Origin: Anarhynchus alexandrinus
Lineage: Eukaryota; Chordata; Aves; Charadriiformes; Charadriidae
DNA: 64,000 nt
NCBI GenBank assembly: GCA_008711295.1
Contig: VUYV01000017.1
Coordinates: forward strand, 1,209,131 to 1,273,130
Reading direction: 5' to 3'
The translations under genes were made by a program, and so were the position numbers. Positions 1 to 13,071 of this stretch are shown here, in pieces (the stretch's first letter is position 1; each line of letters opens with the position of its first letter). The notes below the pieces were generated by a model. That model was not told where the DNA came from, did no database searches, and was given only the letters and a program-made list of their open reading frames with translations.

Positions 1-1128
1 GAACAAGTATTTTCCCAGCCAAACATCTAAGATAACACCAGAGCTGTCTTTAAAACCTTTCCACACCACCTGCGAAAAATAGAGTAAAAGAAAACAAAAT
101 AGAAACAAAAACCTTAAACAGACTAATATCTTAGTCAGGGAAGTTATGCATTTAACAAGTCACTGTTGTGAGTGTTAAATGTCACAGTCTCCACTGTCTT
201 CTTCACACAGTAGATCACACCACCAGGATTACTCTGCAACGGGCAGTGCACAAACTAATCTGCAATGTAACATTACGCAAAGTTAGCATTTTGCATTCTG
301 GATGACCCTGCAATGACTCAAGCGAGACGTACACAAAACAGCATGCAGATCAACATGATGGAGAAGCAATTGACGTCAGATAGAGATGGCCTGCCAGACG
401 AAAGATGTTACGCACTTCTTTGTTGTTCAGAGCAAGGACAGAAGTTGCTTTTTGGAACACACAGGTTCTGGAAAGCTTATGGAAATAGCTTGGGTTTTCA
501 CATTTCAGATGGTCTACCATGTATTAGACTGTAGAGCTGAGTTCAAACCAATGCTCCCACAAGAGATTTAGTTTCCGTGAGAAATCAGACATTCCTATCT
601 CTGACTTATTTGACAACTGGGGCTGCCCAACTGCTCAGTTCTTCTCCAGTACTTGGCTTTTTACTTTGGATACAAAAAAAATTTCCTAGCCAGGGAAATT
701 ATTGCACTCCCGACTCCTCTTCCTTCCAGCACGACTTCTGTCAAGTGGGAGCAGTAAGACAGCAGTAAACAGGTGTCCTTTTTGCTCAGTGCTCTCCTCC
801 ACAGTGAAAAATATGTTGCTGGTTTTTGCCAGTGTTGCAGTGAGTTTACCTAACTCAGGTACTTCTGTGACTGGTAGAGTTACCTCACAAATCAGTCTGC
901 CAAACCCTCAGGACTGGCCGCAGGGTAACCTGCGAGAAAGCTTTTCTTCTGGCAACGTCTCAAGGGTCCCCATCCATTTATAAACCTCTTACACTGCTCA
1001 GCACTTTTGCGTATGGTAAGCGTGCTTCACCAACCTTGTCATGTCACCTCACAGCCCCTTGTTAACATATGGTCTCCTAAATGTAGATATTCATCTGCTT
1101 GACTTTCTTTAAAGCTACTAGTAAAAAT
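1..1128. other. Unique non-coding DNA
   Basis: No gene, RNA gene or recognisable repeat was seen. Open frames here reach at most 93 codons, overlap in different frames, and carry no domain-like sequence. A GTAAGC donor-like site lies near 1015, but I see no convincing exon attached to it. Confidence 0.6.
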
Positions 1129-1150
1129 GAAAAAAAAAAAAAAGAAAAAG
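1129..1150. repeat. A-rich simple tract
   Basis: A nearly pure adenine run broken by single Gs. On the minus strand it produces a polyphenylalanine stretch in a spurious 63-codon frame. It could be the remains of a retroposon tail, but no element body was recognised next to it. Confidence 0.8.
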
Positions 1151-4122
1151 AACCCTAAATATGAAACAGATGTACAAGTGCACCTTGGGATGGATGTATT
1201 ACAGAGACAAACCATCATCAGGCTCCTCAAGATCGCATTCTAGGGTTGTTTTATTATCACCTGGTCATGTGGCTTGCACCTGTGCTCTGATGCCTCTGCA
1301 ACTGGCTTCAACACAAGAGCTCACCAGGTCCAGAAATAGTTTGGGTTTTTTAACATCTCTTGTGTGGTTTTATTTTACTTTATATTTTTTATTCTGTGCC
1401 TTGAGTTTTACGACTTGCAGGGCTTCTGTGTCCTCTTCCTGCAGTGGGAGTAAACATCAAGTTTAATTTTTACCCAAATTGTGTACATTTGAAATAAAAA
1501 AGGAAGGGGGGAAATGTACAAATGCACTAGCAAAGCAGAAAAAGCAAGAAAAGAGAAAAAATGTCAAAATGTCCATCAGGCTGACATCCACAGAAACCAA
1601 GCTGGTGTGCTAAAATTGATAATCAAGTGGCATTAACTGCCAGAGTTCAAAATCCCAACACAGAACACACTTGCTCCTTCAGCTGCAGAATGCCTCCACT
1701 TGAGTGTCTTCATTCTGGGCTGCAAAGCCCCCAGAAAAATGAACACTGGCCTCTGCAAACCTGCTCCCCCTGGGCCAGTGTGTGCTCAGCACCTCTTTGC
1801 CCACTCTGCGTCCCAGGTGAGCCAGAGTGGCACCTGGTCCCTCTCTTTGGTGGAGACTTGACCTGGCAGGCAGGCTCAAAGCACCTCTAAAGCTCACTGG
1901 TTGCACAGTGACCAAGTCACACTCCTCTCCCTTAACAACATGTAGCTGTGGTGGTAGCTGCTGGCCCAATCTTCAGAGCACATGCTTTGGGAATATGTGT
2001 GCTGTGGCTGAGCTGGCTCTCCTTGAGGGATCCGGAGGGTTACAGGACCCATGTGCCAGACCTCTTCCCCTGGGGAGTCCAGCAGCCCTGGGAAGAGGAA
2101 GGCAGGAGGCTGGAGATGGGGGAGAGCAAGCCAGAGGGAACATGACAGCAATTGAAGGTCCAGGGATCTTGTGCTCACTCCCCACAGTGCTGCTGGGCTT
2201 AGATCCCAGGGCTAAACTGCTTGGAAAGCAGGACCAGCTGAGGCAATGCTTTGCAATGGCTTCACATGGTTTGAATCCACCTGGGTCTAGACTGAGATGA
2301 ATTATTTTTTTCCTGGGGACAGCTGAAAGACTACATTCTTCACCATCCTCACCATGATTCTGGGGAATCCACCAAATCTGGTAGATTTCCATGAGGTTTT
2401 TGAGTTAGTGAAGCTGAGAGAGGTTACCATCTGATAAGTCTTTGGTAACCTGACAGGACTGGAGTTCTCCACCAGTTCCTAGTGGAGAGTTCTCTGCATC
2501 ACAGTGGACACTACCTGATATCATTTTAGCTATGATAGTCATTCATTCAAAATACAGTAGCACAGATTCCAGATTTTATCACATTGTGAGCATGTGGTCA
2601 CATAGCTCTCCTACTGCTTAGTCTGGTGACTACTCAATATCTAAAGGATTAACAGAGTTTTTAAACCAGTTTCTAATAGTTAAGCTTGTTTTCTAATAGT
2701 TAATTTTTAAACTTTTTTTACTGTAACAAAAACTCTAAAACTCTAAAACTCCCTGCACTTAGTACCCTAAGAGGGATACGCAGAAAACATGACTTGCAAG
2801 GTACAACTGGCGCTGTGTTTATGAGTTCTTGTACTGTAGCAAAGCCAAGTGTGAGCCAGCTTCCTTTAGTGAGAGTCGTTGTGCACTCAATTAAACCTCG
2901 GCTCAAGGTATCTTTACAGCATCAGCGAGGAGCCAAATGCAGCACTTCATAAAGAGCCAGGACTTATTGAATAGGGGAAGCTTATTCATACAGAAATTAG
3001 GATGTTGGAGTGCTAATTTCTATTTGATTAAAACAGAGGTGTCTGTGATTTTAAAAAGGGGTCGGGAATGCTGATCTTTGAAAATGAGATCATGTGAATT
3101 GCCCCATGCGCAGCAGGTCCGGGGGAGTCAGGTCTCCAGGCTGACAACTGTGTGCCCTATCAGGCAGGCAGCCACCCTACCCAGGATTCGGGATGGCTTA
3201 TCTGGAAAAGGGTGGGGATAGATGGTTCCCTGCTTTCCTACTTGATTTACCTCTCATACATGTAACAGGGGATGAAGGGGTTTCAGTTTGGTTTATTTTT
3301 GACGGAAACATTCAGTAAAAAAAAGACTTTGATCTTCCTTGTTATTTAAGCTAACACCAACTGCCAAGGCAACACTGCATGCTGATGTGCTGATGTATAT
3401 ATTACTATACCTACTGTCTCAGTCTTACATAAACATCTAATACCTTCAGGTTTGCAATTTTTTCTTTCTGGTGCATCATTTTACCATATTTTCAATGTAT
3501 TTTCCTTTTTTGCATTGTGATTGCAGTTCTTCAAAGAGTAAATCAGTCTATACATATATTTGAATATAACTTTTCTTAAAAGCCATGGGGTTTTTTAAGT
3601 TAATATTTTTTCCAGAAATTAGATATTAAAATTTTAAATTAAGAAAGCGCCTCATTGGATTCAGATATTTTTCAACAGTAGTACAGGATAGACAGAGAGA
3701 ATGAGTACTTTCTACTTTCATTTCCTTCCATAAATTTTACCTCGCATTTTGGGATGTGGTTCCAAAACTATTATGTGCACTCTATTTAAACTTCAGCAAG
3801 ACTGAGGTACAAAGTACCTCTCAGGATCCAGATCTAAACTGACAAATAATTTACAGTCAAGTTCAGAAGCTATCTGATACATCAAGCTCCCATTAGCAAC
3901 CTCAGGGAATTCCGTAAAAGAAAAAGACCTCATTTATTGATTTGTTTTCAGGGTGTTATCCCAATCTTATTAATGTACAGAAGGATAAAGTCAGGGATGT
4001 ATATAAGCTAAGGGACTTTCTACAGGCATTCAGGAAAAATGCAGTTTAAAAACACTCCAAAACCAGCAGTTTAAAGTACTCCAAAAAATAGAAGGAAACC
4101 AATGAAGTCCAAAATTATTTTT
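1151..4122. other. Unique non-coding DNA
   Basis: No supported gene. The part from about 1680 to 2300 is more GC-rich and therefore open in several overlapping frames on both strands (up to 157 codons), a sign of few stop codons by composition rather than of coding. A 13-bp direct repeat, TTCTAATAGTTAA, occurs at 2671-2683 and 2691-2703. Confidence 0.55.
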
Positions 4123-4176
4123 TTCCCCTATAACATATTCTTTCCTTGCAACATGTTTTTCCCTGTAACATGTTCT
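4123..4176. repeat. 18-bp imperfect tandem repeat, three copies
   Basis: Three consecutive 18-bp units start at 4123, 4141 and 4159. They share the pattern of a TTCC-type stretch followed by AACATRTT. The overlapping short plus-strand frame reads the units as FFPYNI, FFPCNM and FFPVTC, which reflects the DNA repeat and is not evidence of a protein. Confidence 0.8.
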
Positions 4177-7060
4177 CTTTCCAGAGTAAGAATAAAATCC
4201 CCTTCTTTCATCTGTGTTCAGGAGAACTTTGAGAGAGTTGAATCCCTTCCCCAACTGCCTTTAACTTTTTTTGTTAGTGGCAAAGGGTGAGAGAGGGAGT
4301 GAGACTGCGCCTGTGGATGTGATAAAGAGGGGGAGAGAGAGCAGAGAGACTCCAGTTAGAAATGCCTGTACCAGTGGTAGGTCAAAGAGGCTATGCTGAA
4401 TTGCTGCTCTGGATTAGGTTTAGGTTGGGGATCAGGTTCAAGGCTGAACTGAGGTTAAGAGTTTTGGGTTACTGTGCTGAAATTCTGAGACACCCTTGTG
4501 AAATTATAGCCCCCGACGATGGCAATCGAATGATGTCCCAGGGAGTAGGTTAAAGTCTTGCACTAAGCCCAGTAAGAAGACTGGGTTGTGCATAAGATTT
4601 GGAGTGTGAACACACTTCAGAGGATTATTAATTTGGGGGTTAAGCTGACAGCTCTCAGGTTTGAATCATGTGAAGTTTATAATTATAGTCAGGATTTACT
4701 TGCATGGGAGGAGTAGGAGAAGAGAAAGTCAGTATTTGTTGCACTAGCTTGCTGCTTCCCATCCCAGGCTGAGGGGTGAGGGGAGCCTGGTGTGTTTTTT
4801 GGATTATTATTTGTGGCTGAAAGATGGGTTATTATGTTTAGATTAAGTATGGAAGGGGATACAGTGAGTTACAAATGTGGCAGTCCAGGGAGGAAGCAAT
4901 TTTAAGGAGTCAGGAGATCCAAACCTGCCTCACCAAAGAAATATTTGCTTTCTTTTTAAAATGTAACTAAACCTTTTCCCTTGGGGTGATTCAGTTAGTT
5001 AGCAAGCCAAAATCTGACTTCATTATTTACCAGCTGACCCTCAGAAGAGAGGACTGGCTGCAGTCTCTTCTTCAGCCTTTCCAGGAGAGGCAATGGATGA
5101 GATGGCAGCACTGCACATGAACAGGGCAGGGGGAGTAGGGGAGGGGGATGGAGGAGGCATTTCTGGAACAGTTTTCGAAAGGAAGCCCACCATTTATTTT
5201 TTCTGTAACACGGCTCTGTCTCCTTTTCTACAAAATACAGAAAGGACTTTAGCAGCATTACAGAGTTTCGGCATCCTTTGCAAGAATACAACCCTCGTGG
5301 GTTGTTTCTATCATGACTACTGCTTGTGCCACCTGTATTTCCCTCCCAGAACTATTTTTCTGCCCCACGCTTTACCTCCCTTTTAGATACCACCCACTGT
5401 GTAGTGAATATTTGTTGTGACTGAGATACCTGCACACAGACATTACTGCAATAGAGATGAACATTCAGCTGAGCTTAAGACTTGAAGTGTGTCGTGACTG
5501 GGGGGGATGAGACCATAACATGGATATTCCCCAAGAGGATGAGAAACCCCGAGGTCATTCTTCAACCTCTACAACTAGGTGGAGAGGTAAAAGGCAAAAA
5601 TTGTATAAAACAGGGTCTAGGATGACCTCTTTTCCCCCCACATCCCATGTGCTCAGTCTCCCGGAGGAACCGAAGGCTTGGGCAGCCCTCTGTCTCTTCT
5701 TCAGTGCTGAGGTATGGATTCCACTTTGGGCTTATGTACGGCCAGGGCTGGACAACAGGATTTTAGTTTTTCCCGTCACAACTGCATGTGGCTGTAATTC
5801 TGGTAAAAACTAATGGAAAACTTACTGGAACAGAGATCTAAATCTGTCCCACCCACCTGCTCTGATGCACAATTTTAAAAAAGTAACAAAGGGGTTTTCC
5901 TGTAAAGACTGCAAGGCAACATGTGCTAATTAAATAATGACAAAAGGACTAAGCAAGGATGGAAGCCATTTTCATGAATGTGTGAGGAGATCTGTATTAA
6001 ATATTTATTCAGCACCAATATGTAGTAAATATCTGTTCTTCTGGAGAGCACTTGTAAGTTGTTTTATTGAACTAAAGTTATTGTAAAAATTAAATGTTCT
6101 TATGGTTTGATTATTTCCACACACTTTTTGTTGGAAACTTATACTAGAATAGGGGTTTGGCATGTAATAACAAAACTTTATCACTCTTATTTATTATAAC
6201 TACAACACACATGTACCCAGAGTGTTTTCATTACTTCAGACATCTGCCTGTTGACATACAGTTTACATTACACAGAACCTCATTTGGTTGGATGTGTAAA
6301 ATGTTTTTGTAAAGTTTGTACTCTCAAACAGCATGGGTTTTACGTGAAATGTTTCCCCCAGCCATTTCAGTCACAACTGCATAAATTCAACTTTTGCAAC
6401 GAGTACTTTTTCTTACAATGTAATTCTGATTTCTGCAACACTAGGATGTTTACACTGAGCTTCAACATTCAGCTATTTTTTTATTTTCCCTCCCCAACTC
6501 GCACACAAGTTGTGAGACTACAGAAGTGCTGTGGCTTGCTGCTTTCCTTCTGAAATTGTCTATACATAGTGGTCAGATCTGTCGTCAGGTGGCAAGGAAC
6601 AATTTCATTACGAGAAACAGAATTCCCGCCAGTTGCAAAAGTGACTCGCCAAGAAGAACTGCCCTTTTATTTTGAAGTCTGTCTTATCCTATTAAACTTC
6701 TAGTTATGGCTTTAATGCCAATGATCAGTAAGTCCCCACCCCCCCCAATAAAAGAACAGACCCACTGCATTTTAGCAGTTGTCAGTACTACCTACTCAAA
6801 TCTCTATGAATATCGTTGTGTTGTCAAATAAAAAAAAAAAAAAAGTCTTGCTTTTACTATTTATATAGAATGTGCTTAAGTCTCTGGTTCTTTTTCTGAG
6901 GATCAGGATACTTCTGTTACACCTGAATGGAGCAACTTTCTGGCCCTTTCTTGGTCTGTTCTAACATAGTGGAGCTACATTAGAGTTCTCACATTCAGTG
7001 AGAGCTGCAGTGGACTTTAAACAGCATCTGTTCCAATGAAAGTCTGGCTTTCCTTAACAG
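4177..7060. other. Unique non-coding DNA
   Basis: No supported gene or mobile element. Short frames (up to 100 codons) show no domain, no codon-like pattern and no good splice context. An A run lies at about 6828-6844 and a C run near 6738-6746. Confidence 0.55.
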
Positions 7061-7151
7061 GCCAAAAAACAAAAAAAAAAACCAAAAGAAAAAAAAAGAA
7101 AGAAAAAAAAACCAACCAACACCACTGCCTTAAATTAAAAAAAAATAAAAG
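7061..7151. repeat. A-rich low-complexity tract
   Basis: A roughly 90-bp stretch made of A runs separated by CC, G and short spacers. On the minus strand it is read as a phenylalanine-rich segment of a spurious 71-codon frame. No adjacent LINE or SINE body was recognised. Confidence 0.8.
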
Positions 7152-7929
7152 AAATGTATGCCTATAAACCACAAAGTCAAACCCCAACTGAGAAGTTTCC
7201 TTGCATTTTTCTGTGAAATATGCAGTTATCATTCATTCTCTCCACAATAATTTTTCATATATTTTAATCTTACTTATGTTTCTCTTTCTGTCCCAGAATA
7301 ATATTCTTACTATGTTTTTAACACTATAAAGTAGCAAAGCATTGTATGTAACTTGAAATACTGATCTACCAGGATTGGACTAAGTTTGGACAAAATCTAG
7401 ACTCTGGACCTAAGCACTCCTAGCTTTTATCCACACCTGGAGATATAATTTCCTTTTATAGGTTTTGTATTCTAACTGGACTGTCACTGTCTGGAAATAC
7501 CTACTTCAGTGTCTCCATCCTTTGCTAGCTCACTGGTAACAGTCCTGAGCAAGTAAGTGCTCTTGGTCCATATTGTACTTTACTCGCCTGATGGCCTCAA
7601 GTCCAATTTGAGTATTTTCTTGTGATTGTAAGCAATGTCACACAGTCAGCCAACAAGTGAATCTATACCGTTGTGGCATAAACATTAATGCACAGATTAT
7701 TATTCTACTGGGAAGAATAACTCATAACTCAGGCCATTCATGGTCCTCCTGTTGTCCAGTGTTAAACATACTTAAAGCAGCACTGAAGACCAGTCAAGGA
7801 GGCTGACAACTTCTCCTCCTCTTTAAGGATTACCTGTTGGACTTAGGGGAAAGAAGTCTTTTCAAGGGGATGCTTTTGAACATGCTGGTAGGTCTAATAG
7901 GCAGCCAGCCAGAGCAGAGCCAGTTCTGG
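7152..7929. other. Unique non-coding DNA
   Basis: No supported gene. A 24-nt interval (7529-7552) has a pyrimidine-rich AG before it and GTAAGT after it. I treat it as an example of how often short exon-like patterns arise by chance in a window of this size. Confidence 0.5.
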
Positions 7930-9085
7930 GCTCAGATCAGGCTGCTCAGGGCTTCACTTAGTTGGGGCTTGAAACCTCTGAATTTGGAGACAGCCCAAAC
8001 TCCCTGGGCTCCTGCTCCACTGCTGGGCTGGCCTCATGGGGAAAACGCTTCTCCCTATCTCCAGCCTAAGTCTCTCATGTTTCAGCTTGTACTGCTGCCT
8101 CTCACCCTCCCACCACATATGGCTGTGAAGAGCCCGACTGCACCTTCTCCAACCCCTCCCATCAGTGCCAGAGATGCTCTTGAAGTCATCCCTCCTCCCA
8201 GCTCTACCAGCCCTGCTCCCACAGCCTATCCTCCAGGGCAAGGGCTCTGGCCTAGGACTGTCTTGCTTGCTGCTTGCTGATCTTGGCCACATTTATTGAC
8301 ATTCTTCCTCTGATGAAGGCCCAAAACCAAATGCAGGACCCAGGTGAGGTCTGACATGCTGGGCAGAAGACCTGCAGACAGTCCCTACCTTTCCCTGGCT
8401 CTTGGAGCCACGTCATGCTCACACCACCTCAAGTGCTGCTGATCCTTGCTGCTGCCCAGGGGCACAGCTGGCCCCAGCTCAGCTCACTGCCTGCCAGCAC
8501 CCAAGGCCATCCCCCAGAGGTGCTCCCTGGCTGTGCCAGCCCCAGCCTGCACCCCTGAGGGGCTCTGCCTTCCAAGGGTAGGGCTTGACTTCTGCCCATG
8601 TTGGATTTCATAGCGTCCTATCAGGCCCTTCCTCCCAGCTGTCTTCCCCTCCGCCACGCTCAGTTTGGTATCCTCTGCAAACTTGACATGCATGCCCTTC
8701 ATCCCCTCCTTATCATCACTGGTAGCAATTTTGAACAGGACTTGTCCCAGGACAGATCCTGTGGTACCCTACTTGTTACCCACCTCCAGGTAGAGCACAA
8801 CCCATTAACCAAAACACTGAGAGCCCAATTATCCAGCCAGTTTTTACCCATCTAGCTGTCCTCCCATTCAGGCTGTAATATCTCAATTTGGACACAAGAA
8901 CATTGTGGAAGACAGTGTTGTAAGCTTTATTAAAGTAAGCAAGATAAATGACATCCACTGCTCTTTTTTTTGTCCACAAATCCAGCCAATTTATCCTAGA
9001 AGGCAATCGGGTTGATTAGGGATGATTCTACCCTTGGTAAATCTGTGCTGACTCCCCAGTCACCTTCTCCTTTTTTAGATGACTG
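7930..9085 (-). mobile_element. Old CR1 LINE fragment, reverse-transcriptase region, minus strand
   Basis: Read on the minus strand, this is a decayed piece of the CR1 non-LTR retrotransposon ORF2. At 8961-8887 it translates as AVDVIYLAYFNKAYNTVFHN followed by VLVSKL, matching the CR1 palm-domain pattern around D(F/Y)xKA(F/Y)(D/N)TVxHN. A relic of the VPQGSVLGP motif follows near 8775-8740. The catalytic FADD box is present as FAED at 8681-8670, so the second catalytic aspartate is lost. Further along, towards 7930, the text keeps the order of the CR1 C-terminal region: the FSLEKR-type segment, the RxxxGFKL segment and the H-WN-LP segment, all broken by stops and indels. It is 5' truncated and no 3' octamer tail was found. 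It is a dead relic. Both boundaries are uncertain by tens of bases. Confidence 0.82.
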
Positions 9086-10514
9086 CCATTTTTTTTTATT
9101 TGCATGCTTGTACTGAATCTGGCTCTGAAACACAGGTAGGGCTTGTATAAACATTTTGTTTGTAAATCTTCACAGCCATGGAAGAACGTCCCAATGGCTC
9201 AGTAATAGAGCCTGCAGAAGTTTAAAAGTTCTTGGTTGCAGGATCCATGTCTTTATATTGATCTTTACTACACGCAGTACAATTTAACTTCCATTTTGAT
9301 TAAAGAATCTCGTACTGGTGTAACAGAGACACTGAAGGGTAATACAAGTTTTGTTGAATTTCCAGTGTGCATGGGATTCAAGTCAAGCCTGCCTGAAGGA
9401 AAAGCCAAAAAAACACCCCAAAATAAATTGTTCAATAAACACATTTGTTCACAGCATTTGTTTCTGTCACATGAGATAAGAAAATGCTTTGCTTTGATTT
9501 CATGCTCTGCAACAGAACATTAATTCATACTGAATTACGGTAAAATGCCTGTGTTACCTTACACCCACAGCAGAATCACTCTTTGAGTGCACAGGCTGAG
9601 CAACAGGACTTCTATAAACGGAGGAAAAAACAATATGAAGTGTTAGGGCAAACATTTGTGGTGTGAATTTGTGAGGAGCCCACATTAACTTGTACAACTT
9701 TTAGCTTTATGTGATCTTTGATTTGGTGCACCCAAAAGAACCTCATCACTTGTTGGCTCTGTTATGCCATAGAGTACATGCTGTTTTCTGTATGTCAGCA
9801 GTGTATGAGTTTCTAATCAGATTGTATCTGATAACATGGCTTTCTGATTATTCTATTCATCAGCTTGTTTTAAATCTCTTTCAAACCCTGTTTGTATGAC
9901 CGCATTCATAACCCAAATCATCATGGCTACGGCAAGCAGGATAATGTGGATTTACATTAATCTGAGATACTCAGCACAGCATAAGCTGGAGATTTAGATC
10001 CAGTTTGGTTCCTAAATATTCAGGACCCAGTTGGAGCTACAGCTTACATGCAGAACACTGCAAAGCAGTATTTTACCTATATTTTAATAGCAAACATAAT
10101 ACTTTCATATTTCTTTAAATCCTTTTCATTAAGTAAAATGTTTCATGCCAAGCTTCCTCCAGGCTCACATTTCAGACATCCCATTTCAAGCTTCTGTACA
10201 GAAAGGCGCTCGGTGGCTAACAAATGAAATACCTTAATGCACTTCATCTGTAGCTGCACCCCAGGAACTGGCCTTGCACTGCTGCACAATAACATTATGT
10301 ATCTGAATGAGGCTTGAACCTGCTGGTGCCAAGAATCAACATGTTTCCAGTGTGGGGAACATCATCAAGTTACAAGCATTGAATGGGCTAACAAGCAACC
10401 TGCAGCAAAGCTAAGCTGTGCTCGAACAAAGGAGGGTTGTATCTGGGTGGAAATCCTCACAAACCTGGGTAGAAAGAAAAGTTTAAACCAGTCTTCCCCT
10501 GTGCCATCATCACG
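9086..10514. other. Unique non-coding DNA
   Basis: No supported gene, RNA gene or repeat. Short frames up to 95 codons without recognisable features. Confidence 0.55.
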
Positions 10515-10582
10515 TCTCCCTCTCTCGCCGTCTACCTCTCCCTCTCCCTCTCCCTCTCTCTCTCTCTCTCACACACACACAG
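10515..10582. repeat. Compound microsatellite (CTCTCC)n-(CT)n-(AC)n
   Basis: Hexanucleotide CTCTCC-like units pass into a CT dinucleotide run and then an AC run. It is a pyrimidine-rich tract on the plus strand and is likely length-polymorphic. Confidence 0.9.
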
Positions 10583-11605
10583 ATCCACATCCCTCAACTC
10601 CCCTCCCCTATGGTCTGAGCACAGCCACTAGTAATGGCAGAAGCATATGAGGAAGCCAGTTGACTTCTTGACCCCCAAGTCATTTTGTAGATGTCACAAG
10701 GATGCCAAATGTGAAGCAGAAGGCTGTCAAAGATGAGCTGGGGCTAAAAGCAAGACTATGAGCTGTAATACAAAGCAGAAGGAGCCTCTGGGGAACAATC
10801 GGTCTTCCTAAGAAGTCTTGTGAACTGCTTTTTAGTATCAGGTGCATCATCTTGAGAAACCATCGTACATTCCAAGTAAAATTAGTTTAATGTTCCCACA
10901 TAAAAAGGACCACAGCCAGGTGGAGGATCAGGATAGGAGCGCACAGTGTGGAACTAAAAAGTTTTGCATGCTGCTGGAAAAAATTTATGTGGAAATTTAT
11001 TACAGATACATTTCATATGTAAATCACAGCCACTTATTAAAGTGGGTATGAAAGCGGGTGATTTTATGAGTGCTAAATACCTCTACGTGTTAGCCTTTTG
11101 GATAGGAATGCTCATTCCCACCAGGGAATTCTTACAGGTAGTGGGAAGCAGGTACTTGGACTCTCATGTTCCCAGTGTTCCCAGGGTTAGGGCAGGTTTT
11201 GGGGGTTTCTTCCCAGTGATGTTAGCTGGAGAAGGATCATTTCCCAGCTCAGTTAGCCTTTCTGTGAGTAAAACATCATGCACACTACAGTACTAAGAGT
11301 ACTATAAATGAGAGGAAACAGCCAGTGAGAAACAATCAAAATTAGGATAACTGATTACTAAATCACTAATCCTGTCCAAAGAAGTGTGGTACATTTCACG
11401 GCAACCAAGTTGTTTTGTAACACAGTTATAACACTGCATCCACTTGAATACCTTATGTATAATTAGTTATACATTTTCTATCCCACCTTTTGTTATTCGG
11501 CTGCCATCTATACAACCGTTGTTGGATGCTAATACATTACCAAATCATCTGACATTGCTCTGAGTAACCCTGAGAACAAAAAAGGTGGGAGAAGCACACA
11601 GTGTA
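10583..11605. other. Unique non-coding DNA
   Basis: No supported gene. A 110-codon plus-strand frame (10964-11296) has no domain, no signal peptide and no good coding signature; I consider it spurious. Confidence 0.5.
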
Positions 11606-11632
11606 AATATATATATATATTTATATATATAA
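11606..11632. repeat. (AT)n microsatellite
   Basis: A TA/AT dinucleotide run with a single interruption, about 27 bp long. It is self-complementary and could form a cruciform. Confidence 0.9.
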
Positions 11633-13068
11633 TCTTATGTTAAAAAATGTACATAATAACAATTGACTGAATTTTGCCTAACAATTGCATTTACAGCTTC
11701 CAGACATAATAAGCCATGTCAAGATGGGGCTTTTCTGCTCATTTGCTCATGATGAGTGGTTACCACATGTTGCTTACCCACTGCACCATGTCCAAGCTCA
11801 CGAGTGCTGTAAGTGTCAAAGTTATGTTACAAGCCATGTGTTTTAGTTCTGTTACAGTGGAAATTCTGTTAGAGCCTTGTTAAGTGTGGTATGTCATGGG
11901 CTACAGTGCTAGAGAGCATTTAGGAGGCATGTCGAGTCAGTCGAATCAATGTGAAAAGTGCAACATGGATTAAACATAACTTTTTCTCTGCCAGTTTAAG
12001 TAAATGCTCAGGGTCTTCTGGTTAACCTGTTTGACTGAAGGATAATGCTTCCAGGTCAAGTCATTCTGCAGACAACCGTCTTCCTTGTTCCTGTCTAATG
12101 CTAACATATAAGGCTATTATAAATGATTCCATTATTATTCCTGTGTGAAAGAGGGGGATTTATTTACTTGGCATTTATCAATGCAGCAGGATAAAGAATA
12201 GCCTAGCTAGGAACGGCAGGAGGTCCCAGAACATATTTACTCGATTCAGCTTTTTTGAAACCATAATCTATGACATCTCATGGTTCAGATCATTGGCAAT
12301 ACCTGATGAAAGCTTAATCCAGAATTTGTAAGACTATAGTATATGTCACGGGCAGAAATGGAAGGTAGGTATGAGCACGCAGAATACAGATTTACTTCTT
12401 TTATGCTTCATCATCGTAATATAAAACAAGTCCACCAAAAACATTCAGCAACACTTGCACGCAAAAGCATGTCATCATTAAATATTATGTTAGGAAAGTT
12501 CTTTTAAATGAGAAATGTATTACTATAGCCTCGCCTGTGAGACAATCCAACCAAGCCTATTGTGGAATATTTATTTCACTGTAACATTTCCAGTCTAATT
12601 GGGCTCTTCTGGAATATTTCCCCAATGTGGATACCCTGTCAGTTATTCTGGAATAACGACCCCTGTTTCCGAGCAGAGTAATTATTCTGGAATTAAATCA
12701 TTCTGGAGAAGACAGGAAGGGCAGAATGGTGGACTGGGTAAGCTCCTCACTACAGATCCAGAAACAAGGTGTTGAGCCTTGCTCTTGTCCTGTGTCAAAT
12801 GCTAATCACAGCTGACTCACGCGTAAAGGACGGCTGGGTGATTTGGCCTAAAAAAAATCAAAGATTTGAATGTGGCCACATCCCTCCTCTGTGTGATGTT
12901 TGCTTCAGAATTTGGCATGCCTTAACTACGCCGGTCTGCTGGGACATGTAAGTTCAGACGGACAGAAAAATCACTCTGTTTTGGATCTTAACATCCACAC
13001 AAGGAGTTATTTGGAGTAGATGTAGTCCAACAGTGACTTAGGAGTAGTTGTTCTGATCTGGAACATAT
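11633..13068. other. Unique non-coding DNA with TTCTGGAAT cluster
   Basis: No gene seen. At 12607, 12646 and 12685 the 9-mer TTCTGGAAT recurs with exactly 39-bp spacing, followed by TTCTGGAGA at 12701 and preceded by a related TGGAAT at 12563. The middle copy sits in a near-palindrome (GTTATT and AATAAC arms around CTGG, 12642-12657). Sequence between the copies is otherwise poorly matched. Confidence 0.6.
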
Positions 13069-13071
13069 ATT

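Noticed and set aside
1827..2392. Overlapping frames up to 157 codons on both strands
   Set aside because: Open simultaneously in several frames because the patch is GC-rich. No domain, no splice context and no codon-like periodicity seen by eye.
7529..7552. 24-nt interval between a pyrimidine-rich AG and GTAAGT
   Set aside because: Splice signals are acceptable, but the exon is tiny and unsupported. Kept as a reminder of the chance rate for such patterns.
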